Assembly (NCBI GenBank): GCA_964538375.1
Contig: CAZIFQ010000005.1
Location: 97,741 to 161,740 of the forward strand
Direction: 5' to 3'
Source: JAUUZQ01 sp964538375
GTDB lineage: Bacteria > Bacteroidota > Bacteroidia > Bacteroidales > GCA-2748055
Length of the DNA: 64,000 bases
The first letter of the stretch is position 1, and the number at the start of each line of letters is the position of its first letter. Made by a program: the position numbers and the translations under genes. Positions 43,562 through 52,042 of the stretch are shown piece after piece. The notes beneath the pieces are model-generated. The model saw only the letters and a program-made list of their open reading frames with translations. It was not told where the DNA came from and did no database searches.

Positions 43562-44036
43562 TCAGGTCATTCATAAATGGCAGTGGAAGCAAATCTCTGA
43601 CACTTGACAGAACTTTTATCTCCTTTGTACCATACATAATAATTTCAACAGGATGGTTCACCCTGTTTTCATGCTCCAGCAATACCTGGCGACAATCACC
43701 ACAGGGGTAAACATTGCGCTCTACAAATTTGTCATCTGCATAAGCTGCAAGTGCTATTTTATGCACAGGAATACCAGGATACTGGGATCCGGCATAAAAC
43801 AAAGCCACTCTTTCAGCACACAATCCCGATGGAAAAGCAACATTTTCCTGGTTGTTTCCGGTAATAATCTTTCCGTTTCCAAGCAATAATGCGACGCCAA
43901 CCTTGAATTTCGAATAAGGAGCCCATGCATTTTCTGTCGCTTCCTTTGCCATTTCAATTAGCATACGACTGTCATCCGGCAACTCCCTGGCATCGTCATA
44001 AACACGGACGCTAATTTTTAATTCTTCAATTTTCAT
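43554..44036 (-). CDS. cdd: Cytidine deaminase
   Basis: A 160-residue zinc cytidine deaminase that converts cytidine and deoxycytidine to uridine forms in pyrimidine salvage. The zinc site is 'GLCAERVALFYAG' (Cys and catalytic Glu) with 'YPCGDCRQVLLEHE' for the other two cysteines. The early 'YSKFKVGVALLLGNGKIITG' region matches the family. The frame is open to 44057, but the -7 promoter box lies at 44055-44062, so the mRNA begins near 44048 and the ATG at 44036 (MKIEELKIS) is the real start. Its 3' end overlaps the convergent pseudouridine synthase gene. Confidence 0.93.
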   Translation of the reverse strand: MKIEELKISVRVYDDARELPDDSRMLIEMAKEATENAWAPYSKFKVGVALLLGNGKIITGNNQENVAFPSGLCAERVALFYAGSQYPGIPVHKIALAAYADDKFVERNVYPCGDCRQVLLEHENRVNHPVEIIMYGTKEIKVLSSVRDLLPLPFMNDLTS

Positions 44037-44054
44037 AGGACTTACTTTATACAA

Positions 44055-44062
44055 CAAAGGTA
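44055..44062 (-). promoter_or_regulatory. -7 promoter box of cdd
   Basis: The minus strand reads TACCTTTG, an exact TAnnTTTG. Its position rules out the upstream start at 44057 and sets the ATG at 44036 with a leader of about 12 bases. Confidence 0.6.
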
Positions 44063-44106
44063 TATTATTTCGTTCTATTTTAGTAAGGATTTCTTAACAA
44101 TTGCAG

Positions 44107-44250
44107 TCATTGACCCATTAACTCATTGACCCATTAACCCATTAACTCATTAACCCATTAACTCATTAACCCATTAACCCATTAACCCATTAACCCATTA
44201 ACTCATTAACACATTGGCTCATTAACCCATTAACTCATTAACCCATTAAC
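44107..44250. repeat. Array of an 8-bp unit (CATTAACC / CATTAACT type)
   Basis: About 18 head-to-tail copies of an 8-base unit (CATTAACC, CATTAACT, few CATTGACC and one CATTGGCT). Reverse-complemented, the unit reads [GA]GTTAATG, the same octamer as the array at 7902-8018. It fills the gap between the divergent cdd and glucosaminidase genes. Confidence 0.85.
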
Positions 44251-44316
44251 TTAATGTTCAAAACTCTCTTTCAATACCTAGGGTAGAATATCTATTTTTA
44301 AACAAAAGTTTTTTCT

Positions 44317-45339
44317 ATGGGGCGACATATTTGTGCAGTACTGATCTCGATTTTGTTTACCAGTATGAATGTTACTTCTCAAAATGGAAGTAAGATCACA
44401 CGGGAGAAGTATGTTAAAACGTATAGTGACCTGGCGATAAAGGAGATGAAAAGAACTGGAATTCCTGCCAGTATAACCCTGGCCCAGGGCTGCCTGGAGT
44501 CTGATAATGGCAATAGTTCGCTAACAGTTCAAGGGAACAATCATTTTGGTATAAAGTGTCACGATTGGAAAGGGGGGAAGATGTATCATGATGATGATGA
44601 AAAGGGAGAGTGTTTCAGGAAGTATAAAAGTGCTTATGAATCATACATCGATCACTCCTTATTCCTTACTACCAAATCCAGGTACGAATTTTTATTTGAT
44701 CTCAGGACCGGGGATTATAAAAGATGGGCGAAAGGACTGCAAAAAGCTGGTTATGCCACCAGTAATAAGTATTCATCATTGTTGATTAAGATCATTGAAG
44801 AGAACAATCTTCATGAATATGATAAAGGTGTAGTTGCAGGTGGAGACAAAACAACAAGAAGACCGCAAAGGTATCAGAGACAAACCAGGAAGGAAACTGA
44901 GATTGGATCAGCGAGAGCTATGTATAAAAATAACAGGATCGATTATATCATTGTCCGGGAGGGAGATACCCCTGAACTTTTGAGAGAGGAACTGGATCTT
45001 TATCCAAACGAGATTTACAAGTATAATAACCTGGAAAAAGGTATGGCATTAGATTCAGGCATGATTATTTATCTTCAGCCAAAAAGAATGCATGCAGAGA
45101 AAGGAAACGACGTTCACGTGGTGCAGGAAGGAGAAACATTAAGAACAATTTCACAAATGTATGGAGTTAAGCTTGGCAGTATCTATCGCATGAATCATCT
45201 TGATGAAGGATCTGTACCTGAAGTTGGTACTGAGCTGAATCTTCGAAAAAGCAAGAAGGCAGTCAGTTTGCCGCTGGATGAACCGCGCGAAGAGGAGGAG
45301 CCAGTACAGGAAATGGAGTTCGAATTTGATGGCTTCTGA
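44317..45339 (+). CDS. Glucosaminidase with two LysM domains
   Basis: A 340-residue cell-wall hydrolase. A short signal peptide (VLISILFTSMNVTSQ) is followed by a glucosaminidase domain (about 28-175) with the catalytic Glu in 'LAQGCLESDNGNSSL' and 'GNNHFGIKCHDWKGGKMY', then two LysM domains for peptidoglycan binding: 'IIVREGDTPELLREELDLY' (about 208-250) and 'HVVQEGETLRTISQMYGVKL' (about 267-310). The tail is acidic. It would cut the GlcNAc-MurNAc backbone during growth or division. This two-LysM design is common in Bacteroidota. It is a single-gene unit. Confidence 0.9.
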   Translation: MGRHICAVLISILFTSMNVTSQNGSKITREKYVKTYSDLAIKEMKRTGIPASITLAQGCLESDNGNSSLTVQGNNHFGIKCHDWKGGKMYHDDDEKGECFRKYKSAYESYIDHSLFLTTKSRYEFLFDLRTGDYKRWAKGLQKAGYATSNKYSSLLIKIIEENNLHEYDKGVVAGGDKTTRRPQRYQRQTRKETEIGSARAMYKNNRIDYIIVREGDTPELLREELDLYPNEIYKYNNLEKGMALDSGMIIYLQPKRMHAEKGNDVHVVQEGETLRTISQMYGVKLGSIYRMNHLDEGSVPEVGTELNLRKSKKAVSLPLDEPREEEEPVQEMEFEFDGF

Positions 45340-45382
45340 TGTTCATAAAATGTTAATACTATTGATGCTCAAAACTTTACAA

Positions 45383-45420
45383 TGGTGATTCAGTTACGTA
45401 TTTTTACGTAAACTTCACCA
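45383..45420 (+). promoter_or_regulatory. Nested inverted repeat before the recombinase-domain gene
   Basis: TGGTGA (45383-45388) pairs with TCACCA (45415-45420), and inside it TTACGTA (45394-45400) pairs with TACGTAA (45405-45411) around TTTT. It ends 2 bases before the ATG at 45423, so it forms either a leader RNA hairpin or a two-layer protein-binding site. Confidence 0.6.
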
Positions 45421-45422
45421 TC

Positions 45423-45917
45423 ATGCCACAGTCTGAACCAACTTCTTCCCAGCGTGATAATATGGGGCTCCCTCCAGACGGAAGGCAAACCAGGATAGAT
45501 TTTTTCTCCACTTCACGTACAGGAAAAAGTGATTCTCATGTTGTTTCATCGAAAAAGAATTCCTTTGAATGGTGGCATGCTTTAACAGGTTGGATGAGAC
45601 CAGGCAAGCAAGAACAGAAGAGAAATCTTAATGAGTTTGATTATTTCCTGGTATCTAAGAAGTACAGTGATAAAACATGTAAGAGTTATATATTCATGCT
45701 TCGTAAATTCTTTTCATACCTGGAGGAAAATCAATTGACTCAGCTGGGTCCGGGTGTGATTGAAGATTATAATTATGAATTTTTTGTCAGAGGCAGATAT
45801 TCAAGATCATACCAGCTGCAATTTATCAATGCACTGACTCTCTATTTTAAGTTTTCCGAAAATGTAAAGGTGAATCTAAAAGGATTGCAGCGCTCAGGTG
45901 TCAAAAAGGTCAGGTAA
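45423..45917 (+). CDS. Orphan tyrosine-recombinase core-binding (SAM-like) domain protein
   Basis: A 164-residue protein. Residues about 75-160 match the N-terminal SAM-like core-binding domain of phage-type integrases ('FDYFLVSKKYSDKTCKSYIF', 'RKFFSYLEENQLTQLGPGVI', 'YQLQFINALTLYFKFSENV'). The catalytic C-terminal domain with the R-H-R-Y residues is absent; the stop comes right where it would begin. The first 70 residues are polar and disordered-looking. It could be a relic of a XerC/D-like recombinase or a standing regulator or accessory protein. The start is fixed by the ATG just after the nested inverted repeat. It overlaps the fmt gene on the other strand by 8 bases. Confidence 0.7.
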   Translation: MPQSEPTSSQRDNMGLPPDGRQTRIDFFSTSRTGKSDSHVVSSKKNSFEWWHALTGWMRPGKQEQKRNLNEFDYFLVSKKYSDKTCKSYIFMLRKFFSYLEENQLTQLGPGVIEDYNYEFFVRGRYSRSYQLQFINALTLYFKFSENVKVNLKGLQRSGVKKVR

Positions 45918-46887
45918 AGCTGTAAGATTCGATATCACCCTGGAAACCACGTAAGAAATCTTCAACATTCATTCTCTTTTTTCCGGCTAATTGTAAGGAT
46001 GTAATCTTGTACATGCCATTTTTTACGGCCACCTCAATAAAGGATTTATTGTCTGATTTTATGGTGCCTGGTAACAGTTCATGCTTAGCTTCAACTGGCT
46101 CACCACAGAATATTTTACAAACAGTAATTTTCCCTTCCGTAGAAATGAGCTCGCTAAATGCAGATGGGAAGGGGCTTAGTCCGCGAATGAGATTTGTTAC
46201 AGTATCCAGGTTCATTTTCCAATTGATTCTGCAATCTTCCTTGAAGATCTTGGGCGCTTTTTTTAGGAGTGCTTCAGGAATATTAAATGATTCCTGTTCA
46301 AGTGGACTTACGGAATCAGACATGACGTTGTTAGTAGTTTTCACAACCAGGTCGGCACCTGCATACATTAACTTGTCGTGAAGTTTTCCGGCATCGTCAC
46401 CTGGCTCAATTTTTACCTTTGTATGAGATAGAATCTTTCCAGTGTCAATCTTCTTGTCGATAAGAAAGGTAGTTACGCCAGTCTCTGTCTCACCATTGAT
46501 AATGGCATGGTTGATGGGTGCTGCACCGCGATATTGGGGGAGGAGTGAAGCATGTAGATTGAAGGTGCCGTGTTTTGGCAAGGACCAGATCACTTCCGGC
46601 AGCATTCTGAATGCAACAACTATGAACAAATCAGCGTTCAATGTTTTCAATTCATTGATAAAATCCTGATCCTTTAGGTTTTCAGGTTGGTATATTGGGC
46701 AATCCAGGTTTTCCTGTGCAAATTGTTTGACGGCTGATTCCCTGAGGTTCATTCCCCTTCCGGCAGGTTTGTCAGGCGCCGTTATAACCGCAGCAATGTG
46801 TATCCCATTGTCCATCAATGCACGAAGAGGTGCAGTGGCAAATTCCGGAGTACCCATGTATACTATGTGGATATCAGGGGAGCTCAT
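45910..46887 (-). CDS. fmt: Methionyl-tRNA formyltransferase
   Basis: A 325-residue Fmt, which formylates initiator Met-tRNA. Markers: 'IHIVYMGTPEFATAPLRAL' at the N-terminus, the catalytic loop 'FNLHASLLPQYRGAAPINHAI' (Asn-His) and 'GETETGVTTFLIDKKIDTGKIL', then the C-terminal tRNA-binding barrel 'GLSPFPSAFSEL'. Length is usual (about 310-325). It is the last gene of a five-gene leftward operon, 2 bases after ribBA, and its 3' end overlaps the convergent recombinase-domain gene. Confidence 0.95.
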   Translation of the reverse strand: MSSPDIHIVYMGTPEFATAPLRALMDNGIHIAAVITAPDKPAGRGMNLRESAVKQFAQENLDCPIYQPENLKDQDFINELKTLNADLFIVVAFRMLPEVIWSLPKHGTFNLHASLLPQYRGAAPINHAIINGETETGVTTFLIDKKIDTGKILSHTKVKIEPGDDAGKLHDKLMYAGADLVVKTTNNVMSDSVSPLEQESFNIPEALLKKAPKIFKEDCRINWKMNLDTVTNLIRGLSPFPSAFSELISTEGKITVCKIFCGEPVEAKHELLPGTIKSDNKSFIEVAVKNGMYKITSLQLAGKKRMNVEDFLRGFQGDIESYSFT

Positions 46888-46889
46888 GA

Positions 46890-48143
46890 CTAATCGTTTT
46901 GATCATACCGGGCAATATTCAAAAAGTGCCCCATCTTTGTTCTTTTCGTCTCCAGGTAAAACTCATTGTGGGCATTGGGCTTTATTTCAAGAGGAAGAGA
47001 TTCAACAATTTCCATTCCATATCCTTCAAGACCTGTCTTTTTTACAGGGTTGTTTGAAAGGAGCCTGATTTTTCCTATCCCGAGTTCGTGCAGAATACCA
47101 GCGCCTACTCCATAATCACGTTCATCATCTTCAAATCCAAGTTCCAGATTTGCTTCAACAGTGTCAAATCCTTCTTCCTGGAGCTTATATGCTTTGATTT
47201 TGTTGGATAAGCCAATGCCTCTTCCTTCCTGGTTGAGGTAGATAATTGCGCCTTTCCCTTCTTTTTCAACCATTTCCATTGCTTTATGCAACTGTTCACC
47301 ACAATCGCATTTGTAACTTCCAAATATATCACCGGTAGCACATGAGGAATGTACACGAACCATGATGGCGTCATCTTTTGTCCATGTCCCTTTTGTCAAT
47401 GCAATATGCTCTTGTCCGTTAGATTTTTGAATAAAAGGGATCAGGTTGAAGTTCCCAAAGGCAGTAGGTAGTTTTACCTGTACACCTTTAATTACAATAC
47501 TATCTGATTGGAGTTTATATGCAATAAGGTCTTTTATGGTGATAATCTTGAGATCGAATTTTTTGGCAATCTCCATGAGTTGAGGCAAACGCGACATAGT
47601 GCCATCTTCATTCATAATTTCCACGAGCACTCCACCTGTCTTTAATCCGGCGAGTTTGGTAAGGTCCACAGCTGCCTCTGTATGACCGGCTCTTCTCAAA
47701 ACACCCAGGTATTTCGATTTAAGCGGAAAGATATGTCCTGGCCTGGCAAGGTTATCCGGCCTTGTAGAAGGATCTACCAATGCTCTGACTGTCTTGGCCC
47801 TGTCAGATGCAGAAATCCCAGTAGTAGTGCCACTTCCCAATAAATCTACAGATACCGTAAAAGCAGTATTGTGGCTGCTGGTATTCGTTGCAACCATCAT
47901 ATCCAGGTCAAGCTCTTTGCAGCGTTCTTCGGTAAGGGCGGCACAAATCAATCCCTTTCCATGGGAGGCCATGAAATTTATTGTTTGAGGTGTTGTCAAT
48001 TCGGCAGCAGCAATAAAATCACCTTCATTTTCCCGATCTTCATCATCTACAACAATGATTACCTTCCCGTTCTTAATCTCCTCAATAGCTTCCTCTATTG
48101 TGTTCAGCTGAAACTCTTTATCGTTCTGTAGGTCTCCAGACAT
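46890..48143 (-). CDS. ribBA: Bifunctional RibBA (DHBP synthase / GTP cyclohydrolase II)
   Basis: A 417-residue fusion that starts both branches of riboflavin synthesis. The RibB half (1-205) has 'VVDDEDRENEGDFIAAAEL' and the 'RAGHTEAAVDLTKLAGL' (His) loop; the RibA half has the zinc site 'GSYKCDCGEQLHKAM' and 'GRGIGLSNKIKAYKLQEEG' (in part). Both sets of residues are intact. No FMN riboswitch is present. It starts inside the 3' end of the family 2 glycosyltransferase gene (26-base overlap) and is followed by fmt. In Bacteroidota ribBA is often placed beside an LptF/LptG-type permease; here two glycosyltransferases sit between them. Confidence 0.95.
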   Translation of the reverse strand: MSGDLQNDKEFQLNTIEEAIEEIKNGKVIIVVDDEDRENEGDFIAAAELTTPQTINFMASHGKGLICAALTEERCKELDLDMMVATNTSSHNTAFTVSVDLLGSGTTTGISASDRAKTVRALVDPSTRPDNLARPGHIFPLKSKYLGVLRRAGHTEAAVDLTKLAGLKTGGVLVEIMNEDGTMSRLPQLMEIAKKFDLKIITIKDLIAYKLQSDSIVIKGVQVKLPTAFGNFNLIPFIQKSNGQEHIALTKGTWTKDDAIMVRVHSSCATGDIFGSYKCDCGEQLHKAMEMVEKEGKGAIIYLNQEGRGIGLSNKIKAYKLQEEGFDTVEANLELGFEDDERDYGVGAGILHELGIGKIRLLSNNPVKKTGLEGYGMEIVESLPLEIKPNAHNEFYLETKRTKMGHFLNIARYDQND

Positions 48144-49281
48144 GCGCTTTTACTCCCCTTAAATTATTAATAAATCCTTGTAGCAAAGCAATATTCATAG
48201 ATGTGAAATGCCTTACAAAGCGCAAAAATACAATATGTATTCCAATTTTACTCAGAAAAAAGTCAATAATGGGAAATGATACTACTAGCAGCATGCCATA
48301 AAAGGAATAAGTGTAGAAAATATGATGGTTAAAAAGGAGTGCATTTGCAAGAATAAACAGGGCGAAAATAAATGGTCCAATCCACCTGATTACCTTATGT
48401 GAAAAGTAAGAAAATGATTTTCCCTTCCAGGGAGTCAGAAGCTCTTTAAAGAAATATGTCATGTTCTTATAGTTCCCAGTGGCTATCCTTACTTTTCTCC
48501 TGTATTCTTCAGATAATAAGTTAGGTACATCTTCGTAAGAGAGAACCTTGATATCTAGAATTGCCTTTTGTTTTTTTCTAAGGACATTCATTGTTATGAA
48601 AAAATCATCCACTGAAAAGCCCGGAGGAACTTCAGTGTATAGTTTTTTTCTCATGGCATAAATGGCACCGTAAATACCTATGGTGGATCCCCAAATCAGA
48701 CCTTCCCTGTATTTCATCAGAATTTCTCTTGACATAAAGGCCCTTTCCTGTATAGAGACCCCATCTTTTTGTATGCTTTCATTCAGAATGTTTCCTCCGA
48801 CAATACCTATGGATTCATTCTTAAAATGTTCTGCCAGTCCCTTCACTGTGTCCTGATGAAAAATAACTTTGGCATCTGTCATGACCACGATTTCGTCTTT
48901 AACTTCTTTCATCAGAAGATTAATAACAGCAGGTTTTCCCTGGCGTTCCTTGAAGAGCACTGCTTTGCAGTTTTTATTGTCTTTTTGATATTGTTCAAGA
49001 ATCTCTTCGGTGCCATCATCTGATGCATCTGAGCCAACAAGAATACTAAGTTTGTTGGCAGGATAGTTAGAGCGTAAAACGGATTCTATCTTTTCTTTAA
49101 TAATTGCCTGTTCATTAAAGACTGACATGACAACGGTAACAGGAGGTAAGTCGTCGGTTTTGAACTTGTCTTTATTCTCTTGTTTTCTGCTGGCAAGTAT
49201 CTTTAATAGCCATGGAAATAGCAGGTAAGAGTGCATGATCAGGAGCACGCTAAGCCAGAATATACATTGCCAGATGATCAT
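48118..49281 (-). CDS. Membrane glycosyltransferase, family 2
   Basis: A 387-residue GT-A-fold glycosyltransferase. One N-terminal membrane helix and a C-terminal cluster of three to four helices (from about 300) frame the catalytic domain: 'PPVTVVMSVFNEQAIIKEKI' (start of the GT-A fold), 'ILVGSDASDDGTEEIL', 'VVMTDAKVIFHQDT' (DxD-like 'TDAK'), and 'GFSVDDFFITMNVL' followed by 'SEEYRRKVRIATGNYKNM', a Q/RxxRW-like region. This resembles processive or polyprenyl/lipid-linked family 2 enzymes. The product is probably an envelope polysaccharide or glycolipid. It overlaps the family 4 gene upstream by 4 bases (ATGA). Confidence 0.85.
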   Translation of the reverse strand: MIIWQCIFWLSVLLIMHSYLLFPWLLKILASRKQENKDKFKTDDLPPVTVVMSVFNEQAIIKEKIESVLRSNYPANKLSILVGSDASDDGTEEILEQYQKDNKNCKAVLFKERQGKPAVINLLMKEVKDEIVVMTDAKVIFHQDTVKGLAEHFKNESIGIVGGNILNESIQKDGVSIQERAFMSREILMKYREGLIWGSTIGIYGAIYAMRKKLYTEVPPGFSVDDFFITMNVLRKKQKAILDIKVLSYEDVPNLLSEEYRRKVRIATGNYKNMTYFFKELLTPWKGKSFSYFSHKVIRWIGPFIFALFILANALLFNHHIFYTYSFYGMLLVVSFPIIDFFLSKIGIHIVFLRFVRHFTSMNIALLQGFINNLRGVKAHVWRPTER

Positions 49282-50477
49282 GATTGTTGTTTGTAGAATT
49301 CTTTTAAACTTGTTGAGATTTCTAAGTTATCAAAATTTTCCTGAATGAAATTTCGTGCATTCGTGGAGATAAGTTCACTTAAATCCTTGTCTGTGATCAA
49401 TTGTTCCAGGTAACCGGCAAAAGTTGCTCCGTCATTCGCAATTAAAATATTTTCACCTGCTGTTACAGGGATACCTTCTGCACCAATACTGGTTGTTACC
49501 ACGCATTTGCCAAGCGCCATTCCCTCGAGGATTTTAATTCTTATTCCGCTTCCCGTCAGTAAAGGTACGGCCATGATATTGTATTTTGCCATAAATGCTT
49601 TTGCATCTTCAACTTCACCGTGATAAATGAGGGAAGGATGTTTCATTTCTTCCAGGAGCTCAGGCGGAGCATTTCTCCCTGCAAAATGTAAAACCGGAGT
49701 TTCTTTGTTCCTGGTCATATGGGGTAGAACCTTCCTCTTAAACCAAAGCAGTCCCTCCTGGTTTGGAAGCCAGTCGAGCGAGCCCAGGAAGAAAACACTG
49801 TTCTCTGTCACTTTTTCCCTGGCAGGATAATCTTCCATATTTATTCCGGTGGGAATAGTCATCCCCGGTAAAGTTGGATTCATTCCTAGAAATACTTTGT
49901 GATCTCTTTCTGAAATAGGAACTATCATATCTACCTTGTCCAATAGTTCGTTTTCTAATCTTTTGATTCGTTTTGCAAGATTTGCCAGGTAAAGGCGTGT
50001 GAGTATTCCGGTCTCATTTTTCGCTTTCTGTTTCCAGATTTCATGTTCGATATTATGAGCCCTGATGGAAATCTTCGCTTTGCTCAATGATCTGATAAGG
50101 GGGATATAATGCACAAGGTATGGGCCTTCTAACTGAATGATATCGTACTCAGATTCCTTGAGCAGTTCTTCAAGTTTTGATGAAAAACTTTTTTTATTAA
50201 ACCTTTCTGATATATAAGGTTTTTTTGAAAAAAACAGGTTTCTTAAAGCATCAAACAGTTTGAGGGAAGTATCTGTTTTCACGCATTCAATCCTGATAAG
50301 CTTGCTAATATTTAAAGGGATATCTTCAGGAGGAAAGAAGTGTTTTTTTGTATTGAAAGTCAGCATGCTAACCTTGCAGCCAGCTTCTGAGAGCCCCATT
50401 GAAAGATTCAGTGTTGCAATGGCTCCTCCGTCTTTAGGAGGATAAGGGAGTTTACTGCTTAGAACAAGTATATTCAT
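49278..50477 (-). CDS. Glycosyltransferase, family 4-like (GT-B fold)
   Basis: A 399-residue GT-B glycosyltransferase. The N-terminal domain has 'PPKDGGAIATLNLSMGLSEAG', the usual acceptor-side start of family 4, and the C-terminal domain has 'VFLGSLDWLPNQEGLLWF' and 'VPLLTGSGIRIKILEGMALGK', which includes the E-x7-E-like sugar-nucleotide site. It lacks a signal peptide and acts in the cytoplasm, likely on lipid-linked sugars. It overlaps by 4 bases with both neighbours (permease upstream, family 2 enzyme downstream), so it is translationally coupled. Sugar and acceptor are not predictable. Confidence 0.87.
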   Translation of the reverse strand: MNILVLSSKLPYPPKDGGAIATLNLSMGLSEAGCKVSMLTFNTKKHFFPPEDIPLNISKLIRIECVKTDTSLKLFDALRNLFFSKKPYISERFNKKSFSSKLEELLKESEYDIIQLEGPYLVHYIPLIRSLSKAKISIRAHNIEHEIWKQKAKNETGILTRLYLANLAKRIKRLENELLDKVDMIVPISERDHKVFLGMNPTLPGMTIPTGINMEDYPAREKVTENSVFFLGSLDWLPNQEGLLWFKRKVLPHMTRNKETPVLHFAGRNAPPELLEEMKHPSLIYHGEVEDAKAFMAKYNIMAVPLLTGSGIRIKILEGMALGKCVVTTSIGAEGIPVTAGENILIANDGATFAGYLEQLITDKDLSELISTNARNFIQENFDNLEISTSLKEFYKQQS

Positions 50478-51958
50478 CTTACCTGCTGAACTTGTTTCTT
50501 GAATTTCTCTTTAATCTTCTTGAAGAAAGCAAAATAGGTTTCAATATTCAGAATTACAGAATCATTAGCGGCTTTGTATGTCAGGAAAATACTTAGTGGA
50601 ACGAGTATTATTGACGATATCCACATTCCAGATTCCACGGAGAGCATATCTTCCCGTGCAAATTTCTCACCTGTAATTGAAATCATGTAGTAGATGAGGA
50701 AGAAAACTACACTCACAATTATAGGAACACCAAGACCTCCTTTTCGTATAATGGCTCCAAGGGGTGCCCCGATGAAGAAGAAAATCAGGCATGCGAAAGA
50801 AAGCGTGAATTTTCTTTGCTTTTCAATTTGGTATCGTCTGAGTTTATGAATTTTATAGCTGATGGTGTTGGTGTTGGTAGAAACATATGATTTATTTGTT
50901 CTTGCGAAATTTATTGCCTGTGTAATGGCCCTGCGTTTCTCAAGTCGGGAGAGATTGCTATAAGCTGAATCGAGAGAAATCTGTATTGTTTTTGGTGTCA
51001 TTACCTCTAAATCAGTTGTATCCACTTTTGTCACTGTCTTTACCAAATTTCGTTTTTTCTTCTTATAGGTATTTTTATCAAGCGTTTTACCAATGGATGC
51101 ATACAGCTTATCAATATCTGTTTCAATAGAATCTTCGAAGTGAGTCAGTTGCTCCAGGTTCATCATGGAAAAGCTGTTCCTGAATAAGTTTTGGTCTGTT
51201 CTGTTCAAGCCAAACCCGGTCATTTCTATAACCAGTTCCTGGGTGGCGAATTTGTCCCTTCTGTGGGGATAATTTTTAGGGCCGCCTCTTCCCCTGGCCT
51301 TTTGCATCTCCACGTAGCTATGGCCATTATAAAGAATGAGGATGAGATTTTTTTCATCATTTGACATGCGCATATACCCCGAATCTGCTACTGTAACGCT
51401 TATATTTCCAGCTTTCTCTGTATGATCATAAATCCAGATATCTTTTAGCAAATTACTTCTTCCGTCTTTCTCACCGATACGAATCGAATATCCCTCAAGG
51501 GTATTATCAAATATACCAGGTTGAATTTGCATCTCCGGCCTTTGTCGTTGGATATCATAGAGCAATGATCTCAATTTCAGGTTCGAAACCGGCATTACAT
51601 TGTTGGAGAAGAAAAAAGCAGCAATAGTGAGAAAACCTACAACAATGTATAGGGGTGACATAATTTTACTGAGAGAAACCCCTGATGTTTTCATGGCCAG
51701 AAGTTCCAGGTTTTCACCAAGGTTTCCGAAGGTCATTAATGCTGCCAGCAGCACAGCAAGGGGTAGTGCCATAGGTACCATGCTGGCACTGGAGTATAGC
51801 AGAAACTCTGCCAATATCTTCATTTCAAGCCCCTTACCTACCAGGTCGTCGATATATTTCCATAAGAACTGCATAAGCAATATGAAAATTACCAGGAAAA
51901 AGGTAAGAATGAGAGGACCTATAAACGATTTTATAACTAAATAATGTATACGTTTCAT
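50474..51958 (-). CDS. LptF/LptG-family permease (lipopolysaccharide export type)
   Basis: A 494-residue membrane protein of the LptF/LptG (YjgP/YjgQ) family. The fold is visible: helices 1-3 at about 12-36, 58-83 and 98-118 ('LILTFFLVIFILLMQFLWKY', 'VPMALPLAVLLAALMTFGNL'), a long periplasmic beta-jellyroll segment (about 130-370, longer than the E. coli proteins), then three more helices ('FTLSFACLIFFFIGAPLGAIIRKGG'-like, given in part). In E. coli, LptF and LptG with LptB move LPS from the inner membrane to the periplasmic bridge. Only one such gene lies here; the partner must be elsewhere. It opens the five-gene operon with its own promoter. Confidence 0.9.
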   Translation of the reverse strand: MKRIHYLVIKSFIGPLILTFFLVIFILLMQFLWKYIDDLVGKGLEMKILAEFLLYSSASMVPMALPLAVLLAALMTFGNLGENLELLAMKTSGVSLSKIMSPLYIVVGFLTIAAFFFSNNVMPVSNLKLRSLLYDIQRQRPEMQIQPGIFDNTLEGYSIRIGEKDGRSNLLKDIWIYDHTEKAGNISVTVADSGYMRMSNDEKNLILILYNGHSYVEMQKARGRGGPKNYPHRRDKFATQELVIEMTGFGLNRTDQNLFRNSFSMMNLEQLTHFEDSIETDIDKLYASIGKTLDKNTYKKKKRNLVKTVTKVDTTDLEVMTPKTIQISLDSAYSNLSRLEKRRAITQAINFARTNKSYVSTNTNTISYKIHKLRRYQIEKQRKFTLSFACLIFFFIGAPLGAIIRKGGLGVPIIVSVVFFLIYYMISITGEKFAREDMLSVESGMWISSIILVPLSIFLTYKAANDSVILNIETYFAFFKKIKEKFKKQVQQVR

Positions 51959-52006
51959 TCGTAACAGTTCTTCATCAGATCAGACCATTCATTTTTAAAA
52001 CGGTAA

Positions 52007-52014
52007 CAAAAGTA
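52007..52014 (-). promoter_or_regulatory. -7 promoter box of the LptF/G-glycosyltransferase-ribBA-fmt operon
   Basis: The minus strand reads TACTTTTG, an exact TAnnTTTG, about 50 bases ahead of the ATG at 51958. A TTG lies at the -33 distance (19-base spacer). Confidence 0.55.
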
Positions 52015-52042
52015 AGTTATTTTGGAGGAAAGACAATTGATG

